A stretch of DNA of 64,000 bases from Streptomyces sp. cg36 (GTDB lineage: Bacteria; Actinomycetota; Actinomycetes; Streptomycetales; Streptomycetaceae). The DNA lies in contig NZ_CP163520.1 of assembly GCF_041080675.1 (NCBI RefSeq), positions 2,852,001-2,916,000 of the forward strand, written 5' to 3'. The notes under the pieces were generated by a model, which made no database searches, was not told the DNA's origin, and was given only the letters and a program-made list of their open reading frames with translations. Shown one piece after another: positions 54,035 through 62,071 of the stretch; position 1 is the first letter of the stretch, and each line of letters begins with the position of its first letter. Made by a program: the position numbers and the translations under genes.

Positions 54035-54853
54035 TTGGCCACAGGCACCGAACCCCAACCGACCACCGGCGTTCACGACGCCTCGCGCGCCGCCATCGCA
54101 CCCCGCCACCTGCGCACCGACCGCTGGTGGCTGGCGCCCGCCGTGACCGCCGCCGGACTGCTCGCCTTCGTCGTCTACTCGACCTGGCGGGCCTTCGTGA
54201 ACGACGACTACTACGCGGCGCCCTACGTCTCGCCGTTCTACTCGCCGTGCATCGCCGACAACTGCGTCCCGATGCGCCACGGCCCCAACGCCGACCTCTT
54301 CGGCAGCTGGTGGGGCCTCTCCCCCGCCCTGCTGATCCTGATCTTCCCGCTCGCCTTCCGCGGCACCTGCTACTACTACCGCAAGGCGTACTACCGGGGC
54401 TTCTGGGCCTCACCGCCGGCCTGCGCGGTCGCCGAACCGCACAAGAGGTACTCCGGCGAGACCCGCTTCCCGCTGGTGATCCAGAACATCCACCGGTACA
54501 CGTTCTACTTCGCGCTCCCGGTCGCCGCCTTCCTGACGTACGACACGGTCCTCGCCTACCGCGACGAGCACTACCGCTGGGGCCACATGGGGCTCGGCAC
54601 CCTGATCTTCACCGTCAACATCGTGCTGATCTGGGCGTACACCCTCTCCTGCCACTCGTGCCGGCACATCGTCGGCGGACGGCTGCGCCACTTCTCCAAG
54701 CATCCGGTGCGCTACCGGATGTGGAGCTGGGCGGGAAAGTTGAACGCCCGTCACATGCTGCTCGCCTGGGCCTCGCTGCTCAGCGTCTCGGCGGCCGATC
54801 TGTACGTGTACTTCCTCTCCACCGGGGCGTTCGACGATCCGAGGTTCTTCTGA
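54035..54853 (+). CDS. sdhC: Succinate dehydrogenase membrane anchor (Sdh1-type, cytochrome b-like)
   Basis: 272 aa from TTG 54035, with GGAG eight bases upstream. About five membrane helices; conserved histidines near helix ends (IQNIHRYTFYFA, CHSCRHIVGGR, NARHMLLAW) are candidate haem ligands. Unlike four-subunit enzymes, one protein replaces SdhC and SdhD, as in the mycobacterial Sdh1 complex whose anchor has nearly the same length. It feeds electrons from succinate into menaquinone. Stop and the next start overlap by one base (TGATG). Confidence 0.85.
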   Translation: MATGTEPQPTTGVHDASRAAIAPRHLRTDRWWLAPAVTAAGLLAFVVYSTWRAFVNDDYYAAPYVSPFYSPCIADNCVPMRHGPNADLFGSWWGLSPALLILIFPLAFRGTCYYYRKAYYRGFWASPPACAVAEPHKRYSGETRFPLVIQNIHRYTFYFALPVAAFLTYDTVLAYRDEHYRWGHMGLGTLIFTVNIVLIWAYTLSCHSCRHIVGGRLRHFSKHPVRYRMWSWAGKLNARHMLLAWASLLSVSAADLYVYFLSTGAFDDPRFF

Positions 54854-56817
54854 TGACGCAAGCCGAACGCCAGCAGTGGGACGTCGTCGTGGTGGGCGCG
54901 GGCGGGGCGGGCCTGCGGGCCGCCATCGAGGCCCGGGAGCGGGGCGCCCGCACCGCGGTGATCTGCAAGTCCCTCTTCGGCAAGGCCCACACGGTGATGG
55001 CCGAGGGCGGCATCGCCGCCTCCATGGGCAACGCCAACCCCGGCGACGACTGGCAGGTCCACTTCCGCGACACCATGCGCGGCGGCAAGTTCCTCAACCA
55101 GTGGCGGATGGCCGAGCTCCACGCGCGCGAGGCGCCCGACCGGGTCTGGGAGCTGGAGACCTGGGGCGCCCTCTTCGACCGCACGCCGGACGGCCGGATC
55201 TCCCAGCGCAACTTCGGCGGGCACGAGTACCCGCGCCTCGCGCACGTCGGCGACCGGACCGGCCTGGAGCTGATCCGCACCCTCCAGCAGAAGATCGTCT
55301 CGCTCCAGCAGGACGACAAGCGGGAGTTCGGCGACTACGAGGCCCGGCTGAAGGTCTTCCAGGAGTGCACGGTCACCCGCGTCCTGAAGGACGGCGACCG
55401 GGTGTCGGGCGCCTTCTGCTACGAGCGCGAGTCCGGCCGGTTCTTCGTGCTGGAGGCCCCGGCCGTGGTCCTGGCCACCGGCGGCATCGGCAAGTCCTTC
55501 AAGGTGACCTCCAACTCCTGGGAGTACACCGGCGACGGCCACGCGCTGGCGCTGCTCGCCGGGGCGCCCCTGCTCAACATGGAGTTCGTGCAGTTCCACC
55601 CCACCGGCATGGTCTGGCCGCCGTCCGTGAAGGGCATCCTGGTCACCGAGTCGGTGCGCGGCGACGGCGGGGTGCTGCGCAACTCCGAGGGCAGGCGGTT
55701 CATGTTCGACTACGTGCCGGACGTCTTCAAGGAGAAGTACGCCGAGTCCGAGGCCGAGGGCGACCGCTGGTACGAGGACCCCGACCACAACCGCCGCCCG
55801 CCCGAGCTGCTGCCCCGCGACGAGGTCGCCCGCGCCATCAACTCCGAGGTCAAGGCGGGCCGCGGCTCCCCGCACGGCGGTGTCTTCCTGGACGTCTCCA
55901 CCCGGATGCCCGCCGAGGTCATCCGGCGCCGGCTGCCGTCCATGCACCACCAGTTCAAGGAGCTGGCCGACGTCGACATCACGGCCGAGCCCATGGAGGT
56001 CGGCCCCACCTGCCACTACGTGATGGGCGGCATCGCCGTCGACTCCGACACCGCCGCCGCGCGCGGGGTGCCCGGTCTCTTCGCGGCCGGCGAGGTCGCG
56101 GGCGGGATGCACGGCTCCAACCGCCTCGGCGGCAACTCCCTCTCCGACCTGCTGGTCTTCGGCCGCCGCGCCGGGCTGCACGCCGCCGAGTACGCCACGG
56201 CCCCGGACACCGCCCGCCCCCTCGTGGACGAGTCCCAGGTGGACGCGGCGGCGGCGGAGGCCCTGCGCCCGTTCAGCGCCGAGCCCGAGCCGGTGCCCGG
56301 GGCCGCCACCGGCTCCCCGGCCACGGCCGCCCCGGCGCCGGAGAACCCGTACACCCTGCACCAGGAGCTCCAGCAGACCATGAACGACCTGGTCGGGATC
56401 ATCCGCCGGGACGGGGAGATGCGGGAGGCGCTGGAGCGCCTGGGCGCGCTGCGCGTACGGGCGCGGCGGGCCGGGGTCGAGGGGCACCGCCAGTTCAACC
56501 CGGGCTGGCACCTCGCGCTGGACCTGCGGAACATGCTGCTGGTCAGCGAGTGCGTGGCGCGCGCGGCCCTGGAGCGCACCGAGAGCCGGGGCGGCCACAC
56601 CCGGGAGGACTTCCCGGCGATGGACCGCGACTGGCGGCGGGCCAATCTGCTGTGCACCCTCGCCGACCCGACCGGCGGACTCGCGGCCACCGACCCGGTG
56701 CGCGGCCAGATCCGGCTGGCCCGCGAGGAGACCGAACCCATCCGTGCCGACCTGCTCGCCCTCTTCGAGAAGGAGGAGCTGGTCAAGTACCTCGCCGAAG
56801 AGGAGCTCTACGAGTGA
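54853..56817 (+). CDS. sdhA: Succinate dehydrogenase/fumarate reductase flavoprotein subunit
   Basis: 654 aa, ATG 54853. FAD-binding VVVVGAGGAGLRAAIEARERG, covalent-FAD histidine at His46 (KAHTVMAEGGIAA), and substrate-site motifs FVQFHPTGM and ESVRGDGGVLRNSEGRRFM (the usual RGEGG is RGDGG here). Flavin C-terminal contact HGSNRLGGNSLSDLLVFGRRA. Oxidises succinate to fumarate at the inner face of the membrane. An Ala/Pro-rich linker (PVPGAATGSPATAAPAPE) precedes the C-terminal helical domain. Confidence 0.95.
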   Translation: MTQAERQQWDVVVVGAGGAGLRAAIEARERGARTAVICKSLFGKAHTVMAEGGIAASMGNANPGDDWQVHFRDTMRGGKFLNQWRMAELHAREAPDRVWELETWGALFDRTPDGRISQRNFGGHEYPRLAHVGDRTGLELIRTLQQKIVSLQQDDKREFGDYEARLKVFQECTVTRVLKDGDRVSGAFCYERESGRFFVLEAPAVVLATGGIGKSFKVTSNSWEYTGDGHALALLAGAPLLNMEFVQFHPTGMVWPPSVKGILVTESVRGDGGVLRNSEGRRFMFDYVPDVFKEKYAESEAEGDRWYEDPDHNRRPPELLPRDEVARAINSEVKAGRGSPHGGVFLDVSTRMPAEVIRRRLPSMHHQFKELADVDITAEPMEVGPTCHYVMGGIAVDSDTAAARGVPGLFAAGEVAGGMHGSNRLGGNSLSDLLVFGRRAGLHAAEYATAPDTARPLVDESQVDAAAAEALRPFSAEPEPVPGAATGSPATAAPAPENPYTLHQELQQTMNDLVGIIRRDGEMREALERLGALRVRARRAGVEGHRQFNPGWHLALDLRNMLLVSECVARAALERTESRGGHTREDFPAMDRDWRRANLLCTLADPTGGLAATDPVRGQIRLAREETEPIRADLLALFEKEELVKYLAEEELYE

Positions 56818-57587
56818 CCACGTATGACGCGAGCTTCCGGGTCTGGCGGGGCGACGCCGGCGGCGGCGACCTGGCGGACTTCACGGTCGAGGTGAACGAG
56901 GGCGAGGTGGTCCTCGACATCGTCCACCGCCTCCAGGCGACCCAGGCCCCCGATCTGGCCGTGCGCTGGAACTGCAAGGCGGGCAAGTGCGGTTCCTGCT
57001 CGGCCGAGATCAACGGGCGGCCCCGGCTGATGTGCATGACGCGCATGTCGGTGTTCACCCGCGAGGAGACGATCACGATCACCCCGCTGCGGGCGTTCCC
57101 CGTCGTCCGCGACCTGGTGACCGACGTCTCCTTCAACTACGAGAAGGCGCGGGAAGTTCCCGCCTTCGTTCCCCCGAAAGGGGTCGCCCCCGGCGAGTAC
57201 CGGATGCAGCAGATCGATGTGGAGCGCTCGCAGGAGTTCCGCAAGTGCATCGAGTGCTTCCTGTGCCAGGACACCTGTCACGTGGTGCGCGACCACGAGG
57301 AGAACAAGCCCGCCTTCGCGGGCCCGCGCTTCCTGATGAGGATCGCGGAGCTCGACATGCACCCCCTGGACGCGGCCGGGGAGGCGGGCCTGGACCGCAA
57401 GCGGACCGCCCAGGACGAGCACGGCCTGGGCTACTGCAACATCACCAAGTGCTGCACCGAGGTCTGCCCCGAGCACATCAAGATCACCGACAACGCGCTG
57501 ATCCCGCTGAAGGAGCGGGCCGTGGACCGCAAGTACGACCCGCTGGTCTGGCTGGGCAACAAGATCGGCCGCCGGTCGGGGAGTTGA
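56814..57587 (+). CDS. sdhB: Succinate dehydrogenase/fumarate reductase iron-sulfur subunit
   Basis: 257 aa from GTG 56814, overlapping the sdhA stop by four bases (GTGA). 2Fe-2S ligands Cys54, Cys59, Cys62 and Cys74 (CKAGKCGSC...MCM). The C-terminal domain has ECFLCQDTC and CNITKCCTEVCPEHI for the 4Fe-4S and 3Fe-4S centres. Last gene of the operon, ended by a 44-bp palindrome. Confidence 0.95.
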   Translation: MTTYDASFRVWRGDAGGGDLADFTVEVNEGEVVLDIVHRLQATQAPDLAVRWNCKAGKCGSCSAEINGRPRLMCMTRMSVFTREETITITPLRAFPVVRDLVTDVSFNYEKAREVPAFVPPKGVAPGEYRMQQIDVERSQEFRKCIECFLCQDTCHVVRDHEENKPAFAGPRFLMRIAELDMHPLDAAGEAGLDRKRTAQDEHGLGYCNITKCCTEVCPEHIKITDNALIPLKERAVDRKYDPLVWLGNKIGRRSGS

Positions 57588-57624
57588 CCCTCCGGCTCCG
57601 GATCCGACCTTACCGGCCCGCACA

Positions 57625-57668
57625 CGGCGGCGGGGCCCGGCATCCGCGGATGCCGGGCCCCGCCGCCG
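57625..57668. terminator. 44-bp perfect palindrome, bidirectional terminator after sdhB
   Basis: Every base from 57625 to 57668 pairs with its mirror partner. The centre is CCGCGG. It lies midway between sdhB and the convergent GH18-like gene. Confidence 0.92.
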
Positions 57669-57684
57669 CGCTGGACCGGGAACC

Positions 57685-58743
57685 TCAGTTCCAGCCCTTG
57701 TCGTACGCCGCCCAGTCGCTCTCGCGCGCGGTGAAGTCGACGTACAGGGCGACGCCGAAGTGCTCGCGGTGCCGGTCGGTGCGGCCCAGGCCCAGACGCA
57801 CCCCGCGCACGGCCGCCTTCACCGTCTCCGCCGAGCCGTGGTGGCCCATCGACTCCGTCTGGAAGAACGGCAGCCCCATCAGCAGATCGGTGTCCTTGGG
57901 CGTCACCTCCAGCGCCAGCGACGCCTGCTGGGCGACATAGCCGCCGTACAGGCTCTCCAGCGGCATCGAGGTGTCGTACGACATCACGGCGATCTGGTCG
58001 ACGCGCTTGGCCACCTGCCCGAAGTACGCCTGCGACCACCACTTGGGGTGCCCGGCGATCTTCCCGGCCGCCGAGTGCAGCTTGGGCACCGGGTCTATCT
58101 GGTGCGCCGCCACCGACAGCGACGCGTGCTGCGCGCGCGTGACGGGCCGTACGGCGTCGAGCAGCTCCAGGAAGGGGCGGTTGCCCGAGGGCATCGGCTC
58201 CAGGTCGAAGTGGACGCCGTCGAAGCCGCCGTCCACCAGGACCTCCCGGGTGGAGGCGAGCATCGCCGCGCGCGTGGCGGGCCGCTCCAGCCGCAGGCCC
58301 TTGGGGCCCTCCGTCGCCAGCTTGTCGCCGAGCCACGCCTGTACGCGCACCCCGGGCAGCCTGCGGTGCATCCCGTCGACCAGCCAGCGCGCCCTGGGGT
58401 AGCGGGTCACCGGCAGCGTCCCGTCGTGCTCCAGCGGCCCGGCGTGGACGTACAGGTCGTGTATCCCGGTGTTCCGCACGCGCGCGGCGAACGCGTCCAG
58501 GTCGGCCTCGCTCTTGCGGCCGTCCACCCAGGCGTGGCCGAGCCAGATGGCGTCCCGGCCACGGGTTCTGGTGCCGTCCCCGGGGTCGCCCGCGTAGCTG
58601 CTGCGCAGCGCCACCGCGCCGACCACCATGGGTGCCATCACCAGGAGCACGGCCGCCAGCGCGGCACGCCGCACCCACGTCCGTGCCGGGCGCCGGAACC
58701 AGCGGCGCAGGCCGTCCACTCCGGCCGATATAGCTGTCCGCAC
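57685..58743 (-). CDS. Membrane-anchored GH18-like (chitinase-fold) protein
   Basis: 352 aa with a basic start and one helix (AALAAVLLVMAPMVVGAVAL), then an outer TIM-barrel domain. VDGGFDGVHFDLEPMPSGN corresponds to the GH18 strand DxxDxDxE, keeping the last Asp and the acid Glu (DGVHFDLE). VMSYDTSMP matches the conserved MxYD strand. A typical substrate-binding domain is absent. It may hydrolyse or merely bind a glycan at the cell surface. ATG or GTG near 58743; monocistronic between divergent and convergent neighbours. Confidence 0.75.
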   Translation of the reverse strand: MRTAISAGVDGLRRWFRRPARTWVRRAALAAVLLVMAPMVVGAVALRSSYAGDPGDGTRTRGRDAIWLGHAWVDGRKSEADLDAFAARVRNTGIHDLYVHAGPLEHDGTLPVTRYPRARWLVDGMHRRLPGVRVQAWLGDKLATEGPKGLRLERPATRAAMLASTREVLVDGGFDGVHFDLEPMPSGNRPFLELLDAVRPVTRAQHASLSVAAHQIDPVPKLHSAAGKIAGHPKWWSQAYFGQVAKRVDQIAVMSYDTSMPLESLYGGYVAQQASLALEVTPKDTDLLMGLPFFQTESMGHHGSAETVKAAVRGVRLGLGRTDRHREHFGVALYVDFTARESDWAAYDKGWN

Positions 58744-58879
58744 GAGTACCCCTGACTGTCAGTGTGCCGTGGAAGTATGACCTCCCGGTGGCCTGCGGCC
58801 CAACGAGCGGGGCTCACCGCGGCGCGCTGCCGTCCGGTCCGGGGCCCGCCGCCCGGTCGCGGAGCGGCAGATACCGCCA

Positions 58880-58885
58880 TACGCT
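58880..58885 (+). promoter_or_regulatory. -10 element giving a leaderless mRNA
   Basis: TACGCT (TANNNT) ends seven bases before GTG 58893, and no ribosome site is present. Confidence 0.6.
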
Positions 58886-58892
58886 CACAAAT

Positions 58893-61016
58893 GTGACGCC
58901 GCCTGTCAGTCGCACCAGGCCCCGCGGAGCCGTCCGGGCCGGCCGGGCCGGCGGGGCACTCGTGGCCGCGCTGCTGGCCGCGTGGCCGATCGTGCCCGGC
59001 GCCGCTCCCGCGCGCGCCGCGGAGCTGACCGCCGGGGCGAGCGTCGCCGAGGATCCGGTGCCGCTCGCCACCCACGGCCAGATCACCGACCTCGCCGACG
59101 CGCTGGGGCAGCGCGCGCCCGTGGTGGGCGCCGCCCTGGAGCGCCTCCACGAGAACCGCCGCGTACAGCTCTTCGTGGTCTACGTGGACGACTTCTCCGG
59201 CCGCCCGGCGCAGGCGTGGGCCGACACCACGGCCCAGCTGAACGGGCTCGGCCGGGACGACGTACTGCTGGCCGTCGCCACCGGCACGCGCGCGTACGCG
59301 TACTCGGTGGACGAGGGGTTCCGGCTCAGCGACGGCGTCCTCGGCCAGGTCGCCCGCACCTCCATCGAGCCCGCGCTGCGGCGCGGCGACTGGGCCGGGG
59401 CGGCGATCGGCGCGGCCGACGGCTACGACGCGGCGCTGGCCCGGCCGTCCCAGCACGACGACTCGGTCTCGGCCAGCGACTACGTGCTGCCCGTCGTCGT
59501 CCTGGGCGCCGCGGGCGCGGTGGCGGCGTACGCGTACGCGCGCAGGAAGCACCGCGCCACCACCCGGACCACGCCCGCCGCGACCCAGGGGGCGGGCGCC
59601 GGGGAGACGGACGGCTCGACGCCGCCGACCGCCCTCGCCGAGCTGGACGCAGAGTCCCGCGAAGCGCTGACCACCACCGAGGACGCCATCCTTACGAGTG
59701 AGGAGGAACTGGGTTTCGTGGTGGCCCAGTTCGGGGACGGGGCGGCGCGCCCGTTCACCGAGGCCGTCGCGGACGCCCGCTCCGAGCTGGCCGCGGGGTA
59801 CCAGCTGCGCGGAGAGCTGGACTACGGCGAGCGGCGGCCCGACCCGGGCGATCCGGGGGCCGTGGAGGCGCGGCGGGCGGCACTCACCGCGATCCTGGAG
59901 CACTGCGCGAACGCCCGACTGCGGCTGGAGGCGCGGGCCCCGGACCTCCACGCCCTGCGCGCCCCGGAACAGCGGGCCCCGCAGGCGCTGGAGGCCGTCG
60001 AGACCGCCTTCCGCACCCTCACCGGGCAGACCGCGGCGGCCGATTCGGCGCTGACCGCACTGCGCCGGCGGTACGCGCCCTCGGCGACCGCGCCGGTCTC
60101 GGGCCACGTCGAGGAGGCCAAGGAGCGGCTCGTCCTCGCCACGACCGCGCTGGGCCGCGCCCACCAGGCCCTGGCCACGGACGACCGGAAGGGCGCGGCG
60201 ACGTGCGTACGGGCCGCCGAGGGCGCGGTGGCCCAGGCGGCCGTACTGGTGACGGCCGTCGAACGGCGGGGCCGTGAACTCGCGGACACGGAGCAGCGGT
60301 TGCCCGCCCTGCTCGCCGCGACCGGGGCGGACCTGGCGGAGGCGCACCGCGCCCTGGACGCGGCCGGGGACGACGCCGCCGCACCGCGCGGCCCGGTCAC
60401 CCGCGCCGAGGCCGTCCTGAACGGCGTCCGCCAGGAACGCGCGGAGGGGCCGTACGACCCGATCGACGCCCTGCGCAGGATCGTGGCGGCGGACGCGGCG
60501 CTGGGCGAGGCGCTGTTCGAGATGCCGGGCGGGGACGGGGAGTCGGGCGGTGGCGGGGAGTCGGGCCGGGCCGTGGCGGAGCCCTCCGCCGGGGACCCGT
60601 CGGGCGCACGGAAGCGCGAGGACGGCTCGCGGCACGCCCGCACGCTCCTGGACGCGGCGACACTGACGGCCCGCGCGGCCGTCGCGGCGGCGTGCGACCA
60701 ACTGGCCGTGGACCGGGGCGCGGTGGGCGGAGAGGCCCGCACCCGGCTCGCGGAGGCCCGGCGCCTGCTCGGATCGGCCGCCGCCGGGGCCGCCTCGGAC
60801 GCACCCGCCGCCCTGGCCTCGGCCCGCCGCGCGGACACCCTGGCCCGGCAGGCCCAGGACCTCGCCGAGGCGGACGTACGGGCCTACCGCGACGCCCGCG
60901 ACGCCCGCGACTCCGGCGACTCCGGCGACTCCGGCGAAAAAGCGGATGGAAGTGACGCCGGAGGTGGGAACCGATCCGGGCCGAGCGGTGTATCAGGAGC
61001 AGGAGGCGGGCGGTAA
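58893..61016 (+). CDS. TPM-domain (TLP18.3/Psb32/MOLO-1) membrane protein
   Basis: 707 aa from GTG 58893. Signal peptide (GGALVAALLAAWPIVPGAAPARAA), then a TPM domain (ITDLADALGQRAPVVGAALERLHENRRVQLFVVYVDDFSGRPAQAWADTTAQLNGLGRDDVLLAVATGTRAYAYSVD), a membrane helix (YVLPVVVLGAAGAVAAYAYA), and about 450 residues of cytoplasmic helical, coiled-coil-rich sequence ending in DSGDSGDSG repeats. TPM domains are often linked to PspA/toastrack membrane-maintenance systems, and a pspA-type gene follows 72 bases downstream. Likely a membrane-stress component; enzymatic activity is not evident. Confidence 0.85.
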   Translation: MTPPVSRTRPRGAVRAGRAGGALVAALLAAWPIVPGAAPARAAELTAGASVAEDPVPLATHGQITDLADALGQRAPVVGAALERLHENRRVQLFVVYVDDFSGRPAQAWADTTAQLNGLGRDDVLLAVATGTRAYAYSVDEGFRLSDGVLGQVARTSIEPALRRGDWAGAAIGAADGYDAALARPSQHDDSVSASDYVLPVVVLGAAGAVAAYAYARRKHRATTRTTPAATQGAGAGETDGSTPPTALAELDAESREALTTTEDAILTSEEELGFVVAQFGDGAARPFTEAVADARSELAAGYQLRGELDYGERRPDPGDPGAVEARRAALTAILEHCANARLRLEARAPDLHALRAPEQRAPQALEAVETAFRTLTGQTAAADSALTALRRRYAPSATAPVSGHVEEAKERLVLATTALGRAHQALATDDRKGAATCVRAAEGAVAQAAVLVTAVERRGRELADTEQRLPALLAATGADLAEAHRALDAAGDDAAAPRGPVTRAEAVLNGVRQERAEGPYDPIDALRRIVAADAALGEALFEMPGGDGESGGGGESGRAVAEPSAGDPSGARKREDGSRHARTLLDAATLTARAAVAAACDQLAVDRGAVGGEARTRLAEARRLLGSAAAGAASDAPAALASARRADTLARQAQDLAEADVRAYRDARDARDSGDSGDSGEKADGSDAGGGNRSGPSGVSGAGGGR

Positions 61017-61022
61017 GGAGCG

Positions 61023-61049
61023 GATCCCGGGCAGGCGGTGCCCGGGATC
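61023..61049 (+). terminator. Intercistronic hairpin between TPM and pspA genes
   Basis: Perfect 11-bp stem GATCCCGGGCA with its complement around GGCGG. It may reduce but not abolish read-through into pspA. Confidence 0.65.
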
Positions 61050-61088
61050 GGATCAGGAAAGGGATTGGTTCGGCGCAAGGAGAGAGCC

Positions 61089-61805
61089 ATGAGCGACAGG
61101 CAGTCGGTACTGGGCCGAGTCGTCCAGCTGGCCAAGGCCGACATCGACGCGCTCCTCGACCAGGCCGAGGACCCGCAGAAGATGCTGGACCAGCTGACCC
61201 GGGAGTTCACGGACACCATCGCGGCGGCGGAGCGGGCCATCGCCACCACGGGCGGCGAGCTGCGCCTGATGGAGCGGGACCGCACCGAGGACCTGGCCGC
61301 CGCCAAGGAGTGGGGCGAGGAGGCGGTGACGGCCAGCAGGAAGGCGGACGGGCTGCGGGCGGGCGGCTCGGCGGAGGAGGCCGACCGGTTCGACCGGCTG
61401 GCCAAGGTGGCGCTGGGCAGGGAGGTGCAGGCGGAACGGGAGGCGTGGCAGGCCGAGCCCGCGATCGCCGCGCAGACGGCGGTGGTCGACCGGCTCAGGA
61501 CGGGGGTGGACGGGATGCGGACCAGACTGGAGGCGCTGGAGGTGAGGCAGCACGAATGGGTGACCGGTGCGACCTGGGCCCGGGCGCGGCACCGGATACC
61601 CGACGGGTTGGAGAGCGCGCACCCGCTGGACCCGGCGAGCGAGATACCCCGCTTCCAGGACAAACTGCGGCGCGAGGAGGCGCGGGCGCGGGGCGGGCAC
61701 GAGCTCGCCGCCTCGGCCCTGGACGGCCGGTTCGAGCGGCTGGACAGCCCGGGCGACACGGCGGAGGTGGAGGCCCGCCTGGCCGCGCTGAAGGCGACGA
61801 CGTAG
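61089..61805 (+). CDS. pspA: PspA/IM30 family protein
   Basis: 238 aa, ATG 61089 with AAGGAGAGAG. Opens SVLGRVVQLAKADIDALLDQAEDPQKMLDQLTREF, the membrane-binding helix and conserved AEDP motif of PspA/Vipp1 (ESCRT-III superfamily), followed by long alternating charged coiled coil. Forms membrane-protecting oligomers at stressed membranes. Streptomycetes usually have more than one such gene; this copy is linked to a TPM protein. Confidence 0.9.
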   Translation: MSDRQSVLGRVVQLAKADIDALLDQAEDPQKMLDQLTREFTDTIAAAERAIATTGGELRLMERDRTEDLAAAKEWGEEAVTASRKADGLRAGGSAEEADRFDRLAKVALGREVQAEREAWQAEPAIAAQTAVVDRLRTGVDGMRTRLEALEVRQHEWVTGATWARARHRIPDGLESAHPLDPASEIPRFQDKLRREEARARGGHELAASALDGRFERLDSPGDTAEVEARLAALKATT

Positions 61806-62071
61806 ACGGGGCGGGCGCGTCGGCGCCGGCGGGCGGTGGACCCGGCAGGCGGCGCGGGCGGGACGGTCGGTGGCGCCGGGGTGGGCGGGCTGCCGGGCTG
61901 CCCACGGCGCGACCCGTCCGGGTGCGGCCGACTCCGGGTGCGGCCGGGTGCGGGTGCGGCCGGGTGCGGGTGCGGCCCGCTCCCGGTGTGCGGCGGGCTC
62001 CAGGGGCGGGGAGCGGCCCGCACCAGGTCGGGCCCGCTCCAGGTGTGCGGCGTGCGGCGTGCGGCCTGCGG
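61806..62071. repeat. Intergenic repeats of GGGTGCGG and GTGCGGC
   Basis: GGGTGCGGCC at 61936-61945 is followed by two perfect 16-base units GGGTGCGGGTGCGGCC (61946-61977), and three perfect 7-base units GTGCGGC lie at 62045-62065. The gap is between convergent genes. No hairpin terminator as clear as elsewhere in the window is present. Confidence 0.7.
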
